Shown: positions 9,068 through 23,148 of the stretch, in pieces
How positions within the stretch are numbered: position 1 is the first letter of the stretch
How the letters are laid out: each line of letters starts with the position of its first letter
DNA from: Maridesulfovibrio zosterae DSM 11974
GTDB taxonomy: Bacteria; Desulfobacterota; Desulfovibrionia; Desulfovibrionales; Desulfovibrionaceae
Direction of reading: 5' to 3'
NCBI RefSeq assembly: GCF_000425265.1
Contig: NZ_KE384342.1
Coordinates: 186,001 to 250,000, forward strand
Length of the DNA stretch: 64,000 bases
Position numbers and translations under genes: made by a program
The notes under the pieces: generated by a model
The model's input: only the letters and a program-made list of their open reading frames with translations
The model's database searches: none
What the model was told of the DNA's origin: nothing

Positions 9068-10099
9068 TCAATTTTGTCTGTCAGGATTTAGTTCGAAAAG
9101 AGTTAATAATGTATGTTGAAGTGGTGAAAAATTATCATCGGATATTATATATATGAAAGTTTTTCCATCCTCAGTTGTGATTGTGTCTACTCCTTCATAA
9201 TTGTCTAGTGGAAGTATAGACGGGAGCTCAAAAACAAGTTCTGGTCGAACATTTTGGTCGGCCTTAATTTCATTTGAGTTAAATTTTCTAAATCTTATTC
9301 CGAGTGTGCCCGGGCCTTTATATCTGCGTTCAAGTATCAGAACTTCATTGGCAGGAAGATTTGCTGCGGAGGTTGGGCGATAATCCTGACTTCTCTGATA
9401 CATATATTCAGTCCATTTTTTCTTCTTAAGTATTGATGCGTAGGATAACGGACCTGATTTAGAGTCACCTTCCGATATAATGAGCAGATCCTTATTGGGT
9501 AGGAGGAGCATGGATTCAATTCCGCTGTTGTCCGGTAGATCTTTAATTTTTTTTGGAGCTGTAAAATTAGTTGGTTTTCCAGCTAAGCTCAAATTTTTAT
9601 TTTTGAATAAATTAATGCGGTGAATTCTTTCAAAAGATACCAGATATCCCCCTCCTGGTGCACGGCTTAAACCTTCAGCGTCAGCATTATATTTTATTGA
9701 GTATGTATTTCCATTGGTATCGCAGAGCTGTCCCAGTTGTGCTTTCTCTGAAACTGTGCGTAGAAAACCGCTAGGCGAATATTTTATATCAGCTTTCATC
9801 CAAAAACCCATATCAGTTACAGCGAGTAAAGATTTTCTGTCATTACTTATGAGCAGATCAGAAAATCCTCCAAATGCTGGATGAGGGCTATATAATAGTA
9901 ACGTGCCAAGATATTTAATATTAGAGACTCCTAGATCGACATTATCGTTTTCAAGGGGGCCAACCTGACTGGCTGTAAGTTTCACCGTGATCGGGTTAGT
10001 AGTGGGCTGCTTTGCATCTACGTTCATAGTTGAAGGGCCAAACAGTAAAGTAATGGGCGTGAAACACAGAATTAGTATAAAGATTATAATTTTTATCAT
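9068..10099 (-). CDS. Secreted phytase-like esterase-domain protein
   Basis: The 343-residue protein has an N-terminal signal peptide (hydrophobic residues 3-20). The mature part matches the esterase-like activity of phytase family, a beta-propeller-like fold. The recurrent family motifs are visible: FGGFSDL, DAEGLSR, NSGIESMLLLPN, VLILERRY, NYEGVDTI and SDDNFSPLQHTLL. The likely location is the periplasm. The substrate is unknown; the family name does not prove phytase activity. A GGAG site precedes the ATG. It is transcribed away from the hybrid kinase gene. Confidence 0.82.
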   Translation of the reverse strand: MIKIIIFILILCFTPITLLFGPSTMNVDAKQPTTNPITVKLTASQVGPLENDNVDLGVSNIKYLGTLLLYSPHPAFGGFSDLLISNDRKSLLAVTDMGFWMKADIKYSPSGFLRTVSEKAQLGQLCDTNGNTYSIKYNADAEGLSRAPGGGYLVSFERIHRINLFKNKNLSLAGKPTNFTAPKKIKDLPDNSGIESMLLLPNKDLLIISEGDSKSGPLSYASILKKKKWTEYMYQRSQDYRPTSAANLPANEVLILERRYKGPGTLGIRFRKFNSNEIKADQNVRPELVFELPSILPLDNYEGVDTITTEDGKTFIYIISDDNFSPLQHTLLTLFELNPDRQN

Positions 10100-10283
10100 T
10101 TTTTCTCCAAAAATATGTGGTAAGGAGCAGTTAGCATGTCTTATTCAATATGTATATGTAATGTAACTTAGGTATAATTCTTGTATGCAGATAAAGCCTG
10201 AAATGAAGATTTTTTCTGATTACAGTTGATTAAATACCCTAGCTGAAAACGTTTCAATTTCCTGAAACGGGAGAATTTTGTAA

Positions 10284-12944
10284 GTGAGACATTTTTTCAC
10301 GATAATTACTTTGTTATTAATAATATCTTATTCTTCAAGTGCCTTTGCGGAGAATGAAAAATTTAACGTACTTTTTCTGAATTCGTATCAGAATGGTTAT
10401 GCATGGTCTGATGATATTTTAAGTGGAGTTAGAGATGTACTTAATTCCAGTGGATTAACAGTAGATTTACATATTGAATATATGGACACTAAGCGTTTTT
10501 ACGGTACAAAATTCATGGATATTCTTCATTCATATTATGCCTATAAATATAGAGGATACAAATTTTCTGCAATCATTGTGTCTGATAATAATGCTTTGAA
10601 TTTTATTCTTAAATATCAGGAAGACTTGTTCCCGGATGTTCCTGTTATATTTTGTGGTATCAATGATTTTAAACCAAGTTTTATTTCCGGTAAGGATAAT
10701 TATGCAGGTGTTCTGGAGCATCCTGATATGAGGTCTAATCTTAACATGGTTTCGAAGATTATTCCTGATCTGAAAAGAGTCGTGGTCGTTGGTGACAAGT
10801 CCGTTACATCCAAAGCAATTTTAGAGCAGATTAGGAAGGCTGAACCTGAATTTAGTGATAGACTCAAATTTGAATATTGGGATGATCTGCCTCTTGATGA
10901 TCTTCTTGCTAAAGCTCGTGACATGGATCGCAATGAAATTTTGCTTTTTACACCCTTTTATAAAGGGGCGCACGGCGAGCTTTATACTGCTGAAGAGGTT
11001 TTGGAAATTCTTTGTGATAATACTGATGTTATGATTTTCAGTATCTGGGAGTTTCTGCTTGGGCACGGAATTGTTGGTGGCAAGCTTCTTTCTGGATTGG
11101 AACAGGGGTCTCAGGCTGCTAATATGGTAGTCTCTATCCTCAAGAAAGGGAAAATGCCACATATACGGGTGGTTACGCCTACTAATGAAAAATTTATGTT
11201 TGATTACAATGTATTGGAGAGATTCAAGATTGATCAGGAACTTCTTCCTGAAGATAGCATTATAATAAATACTCCCGACTATTTTTATAAGCTCAACAAG
11301 AAGGTTTTCTGGAACATTATTGTTTCTATTCTGGTTCTATCCATGATTCTTGTTATGCTGGTCATTTCTATAATTCAGCGGCGTAAAATTGAGAAGAGGA
11401 TAACAGCTCAGTTGGCGTTTCAGGAAATTCTGATGGATACTTTGCCTTTGCTTATATGCTGGAAAGACAAGCGACAAAGGTATCTTGGGGCGAATCGGTT
11501 TTTTACTGATTTTTTTGAACTCACTTCCCCGTCAACCATAATAGGAAAGAGCGATGAAGAACTTAAGACGGATAAAAGATTTACAGCTAAAGCTGCTCTC
11601 TGGGATAAGGAAGTTATTGAGACTGGTAGACCCCTTTTGCGTATCAGTTGGGCTATGAACCGTGAAGGTTGTGAACCTGTCTGGTTAGAAATTAACAAAG
11701 TTCCGCTTTATAATGAGCGGGCTCAGGTTGTCGGAACACTCTCTACTGCTCAGGATGTCACTCGTAAAGTTAACCTTGAAAAACAGCTGCTCCAATCTCA
11801 GAAGATGGAAGCAATCGGTACTCTAGCGGGCGGCATATCGCATGACTTCAATAATATTCTGACTTCTATTATGAACTCAGTGGAACTTGCATTGACTGAC
11901 ATTGATGAAGGGACCATTACATGGAAAGATCTTGACCGGGCTATCAAAGCTGCTCAGCGTGGTAGCCGGGTTGTTAAGCAAATACTTACCTTCAGTCGTC
12001 CTTCACAGGAAGGTTTTAAACCTACTGATATAGGTGAAGTGGTAAAAGAAACGGTTGATTTTATTATGGCTTCATTGCCAAGAAATATTGCTGTTAAGGC
12101 CAAAGTTCCTGAAGGCGCTCCTTTGATTATGGCTGATCCTACCCAGATTCATCAGGTTATTATGAATTTGTGTACCAATTCTTTCCAGTCGTTACGTGGA
12201 GGAGGAGGGCGTATTGAGGTTTCACTTACAACTGTTGAAGTAAGTGATGAACAAGCTCAATTCATGCGTGTTGCGCCCGGAGTTTATCTGCGTCTTGAAA
12301 TTTCTGATAACGGTCCAGGTATTCCCGTCGAAATTCTTGATAAAATTTTTGATCCCTTCTTTACCACTAAAGGAAAAGCAGAGGGAACAGGACTGGGCCT
12401 TGCGGTTGTTCATGGTCTGATTAAGGGGCATGGCGGGGGAATCTCAGTTAACAGTACACCGAATGTGAAAACAACATTTGAAATATATCTTCCTGTTCAG
12501 GGACAACTTAGGGATGTGCAACGTAAAAGTTTTGGATCATTGCCTCTTGGTCAGGAAAATATTCTTTTTGTAGAGGATGATGAGGATCAACTTGAGACAA
12601 CTCCCCGCATACTTGAAAGTCTGGGGTATCAAGTTACTGCAATGGCTTCCCCTAAGGAGGCATTTATATTAGTAGGCAAGCATCCTGACAAATTCGATTT
12701 AATGATAACAGATTATGATATGCCGCATACCAATGGTATTGAGTTGGCCCGTCAGGTACATGCTGTTGCACCGAAGCTTCCTGTGATGGTCGTTTCAGGA
12801 CGTCGCGCAGTTCTGGAATATGTTACTGATGCCGATAGCGATATAAAGAATGTTAAAAAGATTTTATTGAAACCATATAATAAAACATTAATTGCAGATG
12901 CTGTAAGGGAAGTTCTTACTTCAGCGGAGAATATAAATGGGTAG
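10284..12944 (+). CDS. Hybrid histidine kinase with periplasmic ABC_sub_bind sensor domain
   Basis: The 886-residue protein starts at GTG (CGGGAGAA upstream). It has a signal/anchor helix (5-22), a periplasmic substrate-binding-like domain (about 27-320, beginning [18 protein letters not shown]), a transmembrane helix (about 345-367), PAS (378-495), HisKA with His520 in GISHDFNNI, HATPase (about 615-735, DNGPGIP) and a C-terminal receiver with Asp810 in [12 protein letters not shown]. It presumably senses a small ligand, plausibly an organic acid, outside the membrane. It overlaps the sigma-54 activator gene by 8 bases, and the pair precedes the lactate operon as in Desulfovibrio vulgaris. 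Confidence 0.9.
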   Translation: MRHFFTIITLLLIISYSSSAFAENEKFNVLFLNSYQNGYAWSDDILSGVRDVLNSSGLTVDLHIEYMDTKRFYGTKFMDILHSYYAYKYRGYKFSAIIVSDNNALNFILKYQEDLFPDVPVIFCGINDFKPSFISGKDNYAGVLEHPDMRSNLNMVSKIIPDLKRVVVVGDKSVTSKAILEQIRKAEPEFSDRLKFEYWDDLPLDDLLAKARDMDRNEILLFTPFYKGAHGELYTAEEVLEILCDNTDVMIFSIWEFLLGHGIVGGKLLSGLEQGSQAANMVVSILKKGKMPHIRVVTPTNEKFMFDYNVLERFKIDQELLPEDSIIINTPDYFYKLNKKVFWNIIVSILVLSMILVMLVISIIQRRKIEKRITAQLAFQEILMDTLPLLICWKDKRQRYLGANRFFTDFFELTSPSTIIGKSDEELKTDKRFTAKAALWDKEVIETGRPLLRISWAMNREGCEPVWLEINKVPLYNERAQVVGTLSTAQDVTRKVNLEKQLLQSQKMEAIGTLAGGISHDFNNILTSIMNSVELALTDIDEGTITWKDLDRAIKAAQRGSRVVKQILTFSRPSQEGFKPTDIGEVVKETVDFIMASLPRNIAVKAKVPEGAPLIMADPTQIHQVIMNLCTNSFQSLRGGGGRIEVSLTTVEVSDEQAQFMRVAPGVYLRLEISDNGPGIPVEILDKIFDPFFTTKGKAEGTGLGLAVVHGLIKGHGGGISVNSTPNVKTTFEIYLPVQGQLRDVQRKSFGSLPLGQENILFVEDDEDQLETTPRILESLGYQVTAMASPKEAFILVGKHPDKFDLMITDYDMPHTNGIELARQVHAVAPKLPVMVVSGRRAVLEYVTDADSDIKNVKKILLKPYNKTLIADAVREVLTSAENING

Positions 12945-14412
12945 AATCCTGATTATTGATGATGATGTTCAGGTCTGCGAGACTATTGAAAGCCTTATTG
13001 CCCGCACAGGGCACGATTCTGTAAGTGCATATAATCTTAAAGACGGAGTCGCAAAGGTAACAAAAAGTGAATTTGATCTGGTGTTTCTGGATATTTCACT
13101 TCCGGATGGTAATGGTCTCGATTACTTGCAGCAGGTTAAGGACTCAGCAGGAAATCCAGAGGTTATTATCCTGACTGGTAAGGGAGATGCTGATGGTGCA
13201 GAGCTAGCCATTCAGGGGGGAGCATGGGATTTTCTTGTGAAACCTTCATCTGTAAAGCAAATATCACTTTCCATGCGGCGTGCGCTTGAATTTCATAATG
13301 AAAAGAAAAACAGGGCACAGTGCGTTGCACTTAACCTTGATAATATCGTTGGAAAAAGTGCCGAAATTAAGAGTTGTTATGATCTTGTTGCTCATGCATC
13401 CGGTTCAGATGCAAATGTGCTTGTCAACGGAGAGACTGGAACTGGTAAAGAGCTTTTCGCCCGTACTATTCATGATAATTCAAGGCGTGCAAATAATAAT
13501 TTTGTAATTGTTGATTGTGCATCACTTACTGAGACGTTGGTGGAAAGTACTCTTTTTGGTCACAAACGTGGTTCGTTTACCGGAGCGCAGGCTGATCGAA
13601 AGGGGCTAATCCCATTAGCTGATAAAGGTACATTGTTTCTGGATGAAGTCGGCGAGATGCCGCTTGCTGTGCAGAAATCATTTTTGAGAGTTCTGCAGGA
13701 ACGTACATATCGTCCTGTAGGAGAAAATAGAGAGTTCAAAAGTGATTTTCGTCTTGTAGCTGCTACCAATCGTGATCTTGAGGCGATGGTTGCTCGAGGT
13801 GAGTTTCGGCAGGATCTTCTTTACAGGATACAGACAATTTATATTTATCTTCCTCCGTTACGTGAAAGGGAAGGGGATATAAGGGAACTTACGGCTCATC
13901 ATCTCTCACGTTTGAGCACCCAATATGGTGTTCCTCCTAAAGTTGCCAATTCTGATTTTTATGATGTTTTGGAAAATTATGATTGGCCTGGAAACGTACG
14001 TCAGCTGTTTAATATTGTTGAGCAGGCCTTTGTCGCATCCGGTAGTGGAAACACTATTTACGCCATGCATCTTTCGGATGCTTTGCGTATTAAAATGGCT
14101 AAATTTAATCTTGAGAAGAAAAGCTACGCTGATAATTCGCTTAATGAAAATTCAAATAGAGAGAATAAAGGGCTGTCTGAGAAATCAGAATCATATGAAG
14201 CTCAACCTCAACCTGCATTTGCTGCAACTGTTGCCAGTCTTTTTGTTGAAGACCTTCCCCCATTAAAATTATTTAAAGGAATGGCTGAAAAAAGGTATTT
14301 AGAGGAATTGCTTAACAGATATCACGGTGAAACTCAGACAATTCTAAAGATTTCAGGTCTTTCCCGCTCCCATTTTTATGCATTACTTAAAAAACATGAT
14401 ATAAAAGTGTAG
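12937..14412 (+). CDS. Sigma-54-dependent response regulator of the lactate operon
   Basis: This is a 491-residue NtrC-class activator. The receiver domain has phospho-acceptor Asp52 (FLDISLPDGNG). The AAA+ domain has Walker A GETGTGKE (165-172), the sigma-54 contact loop GSFTGA (212-217, a known variant of GAFTGA), Walker B GTLFLDEVGE and WPGNVRQL. A Gln/Asn/Ser-rich linker precedes a Fis-type HTH (about 450-490, ILKISGLSRSHFYALLKK). It should activate the -24/-12 promoter in front of the PFOR gene. Its cognate kinase is the overlapping upstream gene. The kinase ends in its own receiver, so phosphate transfer may be direct or may need an HPt protein. Confidence 0.93.
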   Translation: MGRILIIDDDVQVCETIESLIARTGHDSVSAYNLKDGVAKVTKSEFDLVFLDISLPDGNGLDYLQQVKDSAGNPEVIILTGKGDADGAELAIQGGAWDFLVKPSSVKQISLSMRRALEFHNEKKNRAQCVALNLDNIVGKSAEIKSCYDLVAHASGSDANVLVNGETGTGKELFARTIHDNSRRANNNFVIVDCASLTETLVESTLFGHKRGSFTGAQADRKGLIPLADKGTLFLDEVGEMPLAVQKSFLRVLQERTYRPVGENREFKSDFRLVAATNRDLEAMVARGEFRQDLLYRIQTIYIYLPPLREREGDIRELTAHHLSRLSTQYGVPPKVANSDFYDVLENYDWPGNVRQLFNIVEQAFVASGSGNTIYAMHLSDALRIKMAKFNLEKKSYADNSLNENSNRENKGLSEKSESYEAQPQPAFAATVASLFVEDLPPLKLFKGMAEKRYLEELLNRYHGETQTILKISGLSRSHFYALLKKHDIKV

Positions 14413-14482
14413 TGATTAGCATAGTGATTTTTATTATATTGTGTAATTAAAATAGTTGATTAACTAATCAGTCTGATTTTTA

Positions 14483-14520
14483 AGAAAAGCCTTGTCCTAA
14501 AAATAGGACAAGGCTTTTCT
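14483..14520 (+). terminator. Strong rho-independent terminator
   Basis: A perfect 17-bp stem (AGAAAAGCCTTGTCCTA and its complement) with an AAAA loop ends in TTTTCTATTT. The symmetric A/T flanks would allow termination in both directions. It isolates the two-component pair from the lactate operon. Confidence 0.9.
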
Positions 14521-14714
14521 ATTTAATATGTACGGCAGGCAATACCTAAAGAGGATTTCTTGAGCGTTGCAAATCTTAATCGTGGTTGAAATGAAGACAT
14601 ATAATATATAATAGAGTCCTAATTTTCAGACTGATAGTTATGTATGTAGGATTTGGGAATAGTCTTGACATGTTAAGTGCCTGAATATGCATATTTAAAA
14701 TTTAAAAATAGATT

Positions 14715-14730
14715 TGGCACGTAAATTGAT
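14715..14730 (+). promoter_or_regulatory. Sigma-54 (-24/-12) promoter of the lactate operon
   Basis: TGGCACG at 14715-14721 and TTGAT at 14726-14730 match the -24/-12 consensus with correct spacing; the only deviation is A for the C of TTGC. The site is 112 bases before the PFOR start and just downstream of a gene for a sigma-54 activator. The activator's upstream binding sites should lie in 14521-14700, but I could not identify a convincing dyad there. A weaker TTGACA (near 14663) could serve a sigma-70 promoter. Confidence 0.72.
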
Positions 14731-14753
14731 TAAAGAGCAGTTCATGAGTGTTC

Positions 14754-14795
14754 AACCTTGCACTTGGGTTCCGATTGTTTCGCAAGGTTTTTTAT
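14754..14795 (+). promoter_or_regulatory. Terminator-like hairpin in the PFOR leader
   Basis: AACCTTGC (14754-14761) and GCAAGGTT (14782-14789) form an 8-bp perfect stem with a 20-base loop followed directly by six T residues. The structure lies between the sigma-54 promoter and the PFOR ribosome site, so it looks like a transcription attenuator. The 5' arm AACC can alternatively pair with GGTT at 14767-14770, which would break the terminator. The ligand or factor is unknown. Confidence 0.5.
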
Positions 14796-14829
14796 TACTC
14801 GGTGAGGTTACTACATTAAAATCTCTTAA

Positions 14830-18366
<3,537 letters not shown>

Positions 18367-18377
18367 CACCACCCGTT

Positions 18378-18413
18378 GTTAAGGAGCGGGCCTTTCGAGG
18401 CCCGTTCCTTAAC
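18378..18413 (+). other. Intercistronic hairpin after por
   Basis: A perfect 15-bp stem (GTTAAGGAGCGGGCC and its complement) has a 6-base loop. No T tract follows (ACACCCC), so it is more likely an mRNA-stabilising or partial-termination element than a full terminator. It lies in the 217-base gap before the permease gene. Confidence 0.75.
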
Positions 18414-18583
18414 ACCCCTAATGCGGATCTGAAGGTGAACCGCAATGCGGAAAGGGGAGGGGAAGTCTTTCAACCGACTTTTAAATAAATGTTGAATTGG
18501 TGTCTCTCTTATGTGGTTTGGTGAAAATGTTTCATCAGAGAGTGACATAAACCCAAGTGATATTTTTCTTTTAAGGAGGAAAC

Positions 18584-20296
18584 ATGTCTGTAGGAATTTT
18601 GGCCATTGTAGCGCTTATCCCGATTCTCTTAGCTCTGGTTCTGATGGTTGGCATGCGCTGGCCTGCTACTAAAGCAATGCCCGTTGCATGGCTTTCTGCT
18701 GTTGCCGGTGCAATTGCTGTCTGGAATCTTCCCGCTGCTTATGTTGCAGCTCTTACCATTCAGGGTATCATCACTGCGATTGGTATTCTCATCATCGTTT
18801 TCGGTGCAATCATCATTCTATACACACTGCAATACAGTGGTGGTATGGAAACTATCCAGTACGGATTCCAGAATATCAGCCGTGACCGTCGCGTACAGGT
18901 TCTGATTATCGGTTATCTGTTTGCTGCTTTCATTGAAGGTGCAGCTGGTTTCGGTACTCCTGCAGCTCTTGCAGCTCCACTGCTTCTCAGTCTCGGATTT
19001 CCTCCGCTCTGTGCAGCTGTTATGTGTCTTGTTTTCAACTCCTTCCCTGTAACTTTCGGTGCGGTTGGTACTCCAGTTATTCTTGGTTTTAAATATCTGA
19101 CCGGCCTTGTTGATGCTGCAGTTGCTGCAAATATTCCAGGACTCAACTTTCACTCTATGGAAATGTTTGATAAAATCGTAAGTCAGTGGGCAACTGTAAT
19201 GCATCTGCCATTGATCTACATCCTGCCTATTTTCATGCTCGGCTTCATGACCCGTTTCTTTGGTCACAACAAGAGCTGGAGTGAAGGTTTTGCAGCATGG
19301 AAATTCTGTCTTTTTTCTGCCACAGCATTTTCTGTTCCTTATCTTTTCACCGCTTGGTTTGTAGGTCCTGAGTTTCCTTCCCTTATCGGTGGTCTTGTAG
19401 GTCTCGGTATCGCTATTGTCGGTGCTAAAAAAGGTTTTTGTGTTCCTGAAAAAGTTTGGGATTTCGGTCCTTCTTCTTCTTGGGATGCAGATTGGACAGG
19501 TTCTGTTTCTGCTGAAAATACCGGCGAATTCAAAGCTCACATGAGTCAGGCACGTGCATGGACTCCTTACATTCTTATCGGTCTGATCCTTGTTATTACT
19601 CGTATTCCTGATCTCGGCCTTAAAGGCATGCTCGCTGGTGTATCCATTCCTTTCAAAGGAATCCTTGGATTCGGTAGTGTTAATGCTTCTATCAAATATC
19701 TGTACCTTCCCGGTACCATTCCTTTTGCTCTCGTAGCTTTGCTGACAATTCTCATCCACAAGATGCCAGCTGACAAAGCTGCTATTGCATGGAAAGAAGC
19801 TATCGCTAAAATGAAGAACCCCACAATTGCTCTGTTCTTCTCTGTAGCACTTGTATCCATCTTCCGTGGTTCCGGTATTGCTGATACTGCTTTGAACCCT
19901 AACGGTTATCTGTCTATGCCTTTGGCTCTTGCTGAAGCTGTATCTGGTCTTGCCGGTCAGACATGGCCTATGTTCGCCTCCTTTGTTGGTGGCCTCGGTT
20001 CTTTCATCACTGGTTCTAACACCGTCTCTGACCTTCTGTTCGCAGAATTTCAGTGGGGCGTAGCTAGCAGCTTGAGTCTTCCCCACCAGATCATTGTAGC
20101 TGCTCAGGCAGTTGGTGGTGCTATGGGTAACATGATTTGTATCCACAACATCGTTGCAGTATGTGCCGTTGTTGGTCTTTCCGGTAAGGAAGGAATGATC
20201 CTTAAGCGCACTGTATGGCCCTTCCTGCTTTATGGTGTGATTGTAGGTATCGTTGCTACTATCATGTCTTTCGTATTGTACCCGAACTTGTTCTAA
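18584..20296 (+). CDS. lldP: L-lactate permease (LctP/LldP family)
   Basis: This 570-residue integral membrane protein has about 14 hydrophobic segments and the family motifs [19 protein letters not shown] (near residue 112) and [14 protein letters not shown] near the C-terminus. It imports lactate, and in this family often glycolate, with protons. The ribosome site AAGGAGG is excellent. The position directly after por and before the D-lactate dehydrogenase genes fits uptake of the operon substrate. Several neighbouring helices keep the C-ending codon bias seen in por. Confidence 0.95.
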   Translation: MSVGILAIVALIPILLALVLMVGMRWPATKAMPVAWLSAVAGAIAVWNLPAAYVAALTIQGIITAIGILIIVFGAIIILYTLQYSGGMETIQYGFQNISRDRRVQVLIIGYLFAAFIEGAAGFGTPAALAAPLLLSLGFPPLCAAVMCLVFNSFPVTFGAVGTPVILGFKYLTGLVDAAVAANIPGLNFHSMEMFDKIVSQWATVMHLPLIYILPIFMLGFMTRFFGHNKSWSEGFAAWKFCLFSATAFSVPYLFTAWFVGPEFPSLIGGLVGLGIAIVGAKKGFCVPEKVWDFGPSSSWDADWTGSVSAENTGEFKAHMSQARAWTPYILIGLILVITRIPDLGLKGMLAGVSIPFKGILGFGSVNASIKYLYLPGTIPFALVALLTILIHKMPADKAAIAWKEAIAKMKNPTIALFFSVALVSIFRGSGIADTALNPNGYLSMPLALAEAVSGLAGQTWPMFASFVGGLGSFITGSNTVSDLLFAEFQWGVASSLSLPHQIIVAAQAVGGAMGNMICIHNIVAVCAVVGLSGKEGMILKRTVWPFLLYGVIVGIVATIMSFVLYPNLF

Positions 20297-20312
20297 ATTA
20301 AATATCTTCCCC

Positions 20313-20342
20313 CCCAGGACCGGAGACGTCTCCGGTCCTGGG
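20313..20342 (+). other. Perfect 30-base palindrome after lldP
   Basis: CCCAGGACCGGAGAC is followed immediately by its exact reverse complement, giving a 15-bp stem with essentially no loop. There is no T tract downstream. It lies in the gap between lldP and the D-lactate dehydrogenase gene and resembles the hairpins after por, glcF, ackA and lutB. Confidence 0.8.
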
Positions 20343-20411
20343 ATTTAATTTGAACAGAATTACTTTCCTTAAAATATACTGAATGTTTTTAGTACAGGAG
20401 CAAAAAAAAAC

Positions 20412-21794
20412 ATGTCAAACGCTAAATTAGCTAAAGAATTTGAGAAAATTGTAGGCGCTGGTGGCGTCATGCATGAAGAAGCTGATCTGCATGCATACTC
20501 CTATGATTCTGCAGTACTTGATCCTCAGGTGCCTGCCCTCGTAATCAAGCCTTCTAATACAGAGCAGCTTGGACCTATTACTAAGCTTTGCAATGATAAT
20601 GGTCTTCCACTGACCGTTCGTGGTGCAGGAACAAATCTTTCCGGTGGAACTATTCCTCATCCCGGTGGAGTTGTTTTATTAACCAACGGTCTCAATAAAA
20701 TTCTCGAAATCAATGAAGAAGACCTCTATGCAGTTGTCGAACCGGGCGTTGTTACTGCTCAGTTTGCAGCAAAAGTTGCTCAACGTGGACTTTTCTATCC
20801 CCCGGATCCAGGCAGTCAGGCTGTTTCCACCCTTGGTGGTAACGTCGCTGAAAATGCAGGTGGACTCCGTGGTCTTAAGTACGGTGTAACCAAAGATTAT
20901 GTCATGGGGATGGATTTCTATGATGTAAACGGTGATTTGATTAAATCTGGCTCACGCACTGTTAAATGCGTTACCGGTTATAATCTTTCAGGCCTTATGG
21001 TTGCATCTGAAGGAACACTCGGCGTGTTCAGCAATATTATCCTCAAACTCGTACCTCCGCCGAAAGCTTCCAAGGCAATGATGGCTGTATTTGATGATGT
21101 TCAGAAAGCTTCTGAAACAGTAGCTGCTATTATCGCAAATCACATCGTTCCCTGTACACTTGAATTTCTTGATAATGCTACAATACGCTATGTTGAGGAC
21201 TATACAAAAGCAGGTCTTCCTACTGATGCCGAAGCAATTCTTCTCATCGAAGTAGACGGTCATCCTGCTGAAGTTATCGACGATGCCGAAAAAGTAGTTA
21301 ATATCTGTAATAAGATAGGTGCAATTGCTGTTCAGGCTGCTGAAACAGCTGAAGAACGTGAAGCTCTATGGACCGCTCGACGTAATGCACTTCCTGCTCT
21401 AGCACGTGCAAAACCGACAACTGTTCTTGAAGATGCAACCGTTCCCCGTTCTCAGATTCCTGCAATGATGGCTGGCCTCAAGAAAATAGCTGAAAAGTAT
21501 AAACTTGATATCGGTACATTCGGTCATGCAGGCGACGGTAATCTGCATCCAACCATTCTTTGCGACAACAGAAACAAAGAAGAATTCCATCGTGTTGAAG
21601 AAGCAGTCAACGAAATATTTGATGTTGCTCTTTCCCTTAAAGGAACTCTTTCAGGTGAGCATGGCATCGGAATGGCTAAATCTAAATGGATGGAAAAAGA
21701 AACTTCCAGAGCTACTCTTGATTACTCATTGAGAATGAAGAAAGCTATTGATCCCAAGGGAATTTTGAATCCCGGCAAGATCATTGGAGGTTAA
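20412..21794 (+). CDS. D-lactate/glycolate dehydrogenase, FAD subunit (GlcD-like)
   Basis: This 460-residue flavoprotein has an FAD-binding type 4 (PCMH) domain (about 38-215; LTVRGAGTNLSGG and DPGSQAVSTLGGNVAENAGG) and a FAD-oxidase C-terminal domain (about 220-458; TFGHAGDGNLHP and SGEHGIGMAK). It oxidises D-lactate to pyruvate and passes electrons to the adjacent Fe-S subunit, only 5 bases downstream. The pair equals the D-lactate dehydrogenase of the Desulfovibrio lactate operon. Glycolate as substrate cannot be excluded from sequence. Confidence 0.92.
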   Translation: MSNAKLAKEFEKIVGAGGVMHEEADLHAYSYDSAVLDPQVPALVIKPSNTEQLGPITKLCNDNGLPLTVRGAGTNLSGGTIPHPGGVVLLTNGLNKILEINEEDLYAVVEPGVVTAQFAAKVAQRGLFYPPDPGSQAVSTLGGNVAENAGGLRGLKYGVTKDYVMGMDFYDVNGDLIKSGSRTVKCVTGYNLSGLMVASEGTLGVFSNIILKLVPPPKASKAMMAVFDDVQKASETVAAIIANHIVPCTLEFLDNATIRYVEDYTKAGLPTDAEAILLIEVDGHPAEVIDDAEKVVNICNKIGAIAVQAAETAEEREALWTARRNALPALARAKPTTVLEDATVPRSQIPAMMAGLKKIAEKYKLDIGTFGHAGDGNLHPTILCDNRNKEEFHRVEEAVNEIFDVALSLKGTLSGEHGIGMAKSKWMEKETSRATLDYSLRMKKAIDPKGILNPGKIIGG

Positions 21795-21799
21795 TCAAT

Positions 21800-23095
21800 A
21801 TGAATGACCTCAAACAATTAGCTCAGAATTTAATGGAGCTTGACGACCAGATGGTCGCTTGTATGAAGTGCGGTATGTGTCAGGCTGTTTGTCCTGTCTT
21901 TGCCGAAACTATGCAGGAAGCAGACGTTACTCGCGGCAAGATTGCGCTGCTTGAGAAACTTGCTCATGAAATGGTCAGAGATGCTGACCAGGTCAATGAG
22001 AAGCTTAACAGATGTCTGCTTTGCGGCTCATGTGCAGCGAATTGTCCCAGTGGTGTTAAGATCATGGACATTTTCATGAAAGCCCGTGTTATCGTTACCA
22101 CCTATAAAGGACTTTCTCAGACAAAGAAGATGATCTTCAAGGGATTGCTTACCCGTCCTAAATTGTTCAACTTCTTGACAGAAATGTCTGCTAAATTCCA
22201 GGGTCCTTTCACCAAAGTAGCTGATCAGGCTTCAGGTGCATCCAGTTGCGCTATGCTTAATCCTCTTATCGGTGAACGTACTTTTATGCCTTTAGCAAAA
22301 CGTCCATTTCGCAAGGATTATCCTCAGCTTGATACTCCTCGCGGAACAAGCGGACTGAAGGTTGCGTTTTATCCAGGTTGTGTTGTTGATAAAATGTTCC
22401 CTCAAGTTGGACATGCTGCAATCAAAATACTTGAATACCATGGTGTAGGTATCTTTTTACCTAAAGCACAGGCTTGCTGTGGTATTCCTACTCTTGCTTC
22501 AGGTGACTCAGATACTTTTGTGGACCTCATGAAGCAAAACGTTAAAGCATTTGAAAACGGCACTTTTGATTATCTGGTAACTCCATGTGCGACATGTACA
22601 GCTACCATCCATGAAACATGGATTAAGATGATTGATACCGAAGATGCTGTTTTTAAAGATAAAGTACAGGCTATTGCTGATAAGACTATGGATATAAATG
22701 CATTCCTCGTAGATGTCGTAGGAGTTAAAGCTCCTTCTGAACTATCCAAGGGAGGCAAGGTCGTTACTTATCATGATCCATGTCACTTATCCAAGTCACT
22801 CGGAGTAACTGCACAGCCTCGTGCATTGCTTAAGAGTAATCAGAGTTATGAATTCAAAGAAATGAACGAAGCTAACCGTTGCTGCGGTTGCGGTGGTTCA
22901 TTCAATCTGTACCATTACGACCTCTCTAAGAAAATTGGAGAACGTAAAGCTGAGAACGTCCGCGATGCGGGTGCTGACGTTGCAGCAACAGGCTGTCCTG
23001 CATGTATGATGCAGCTCAGCGATATGCTTGCCCAGTCCGGCGGTGGAGTCGAAGTTAAGCATGTCCTTGAAATCTATGCTGATTCTATAAAGTAA
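21800..23095 (+). CDS. D-lactate/glycolate dehydrogenase, Fe-S subunit (GlcF-like)
   Basis: The 431-residue partner of the preceding flavoprotein has two 4Fe-4S motifs, CMKCGMCQAVCP (from Cys21) and CLLCGSCAANCP (near 73). Two CCG domains follow, with ACCGIPTLASGD and RCCGCGGSFNLYH, which bind a further non-canonical cluster or act in heterodisulfide-reductase-like electron transfer. It is probably membrane-associated and feeds electrons to the menaquinone pool or a membrane complex. Co-translated with the FAD subunit. Confidence 0.92.
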   Translation: MNDLKQLAQNLMELDDQMVACMKCGMCQAVCPVFAETMQEADVTRGKIALLEKLAHEMVRDADQVNEKLNRCLLCGSCAANCPSGVKIMDIFMKARVIVTTYKGLSQTKKMIFKGLLTRPKLFNFLTEMSAKFQGPFTKVADQASGASSCAMLNPLIGERTFMPLAKRPFRKDYPQLDTPRGTSGLKVAFYPGCVVDKMFPQVGHAAIKILEYHGVGIFLPKAQACCGIPTLASGDSDTFVDLMKQNVKAFENGTFDYLVTPCATCTATIHETWIKMIDTEDAVFKDKVQAIADKTMDINAFLVDVVGVKAPSELSKGGKVVTYHDPCHLSKSLGVTAQPRALLKSNQSYEFKEMNEANRCCGCGGSFNLYHYDLSKKIGERKAENVRDAGADVAATGCPACMMQLSDMLAQSGGGVEVKHVLEIYADSIK

Positions 23096-23111
23096 ATAGA
23101 TAGATAAATAT

Positions 23112-23148
23112 AAAGTAGTCCGGAGTGAAATTCACTCTGGACTACTTT
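23112..23148 (+). other. Intercistronic hairpin before pta
   Basis: An 18-bp stem (AAAGTAGTCCGGAGTGAA with one G-U pair in its complement) and a minimal loop lie 17 bases after the Fe-S subunit stop. It is followed by TTAAAGAAAA rather than a T run, so full termination is unlikely. It is one of a series of such hairpins in this operon. Confidence 0.7.

Noticed and set aside
18818-20146. 442-codon open frame antisense to lldP
   Set aside because: It lies wholly within the permease gene, has no ribosome site, and its composition (many Ser, Thr, Asn, Lys, no hydrophobic core) is that of a reverse-strand shadow of a codon-biased gene.
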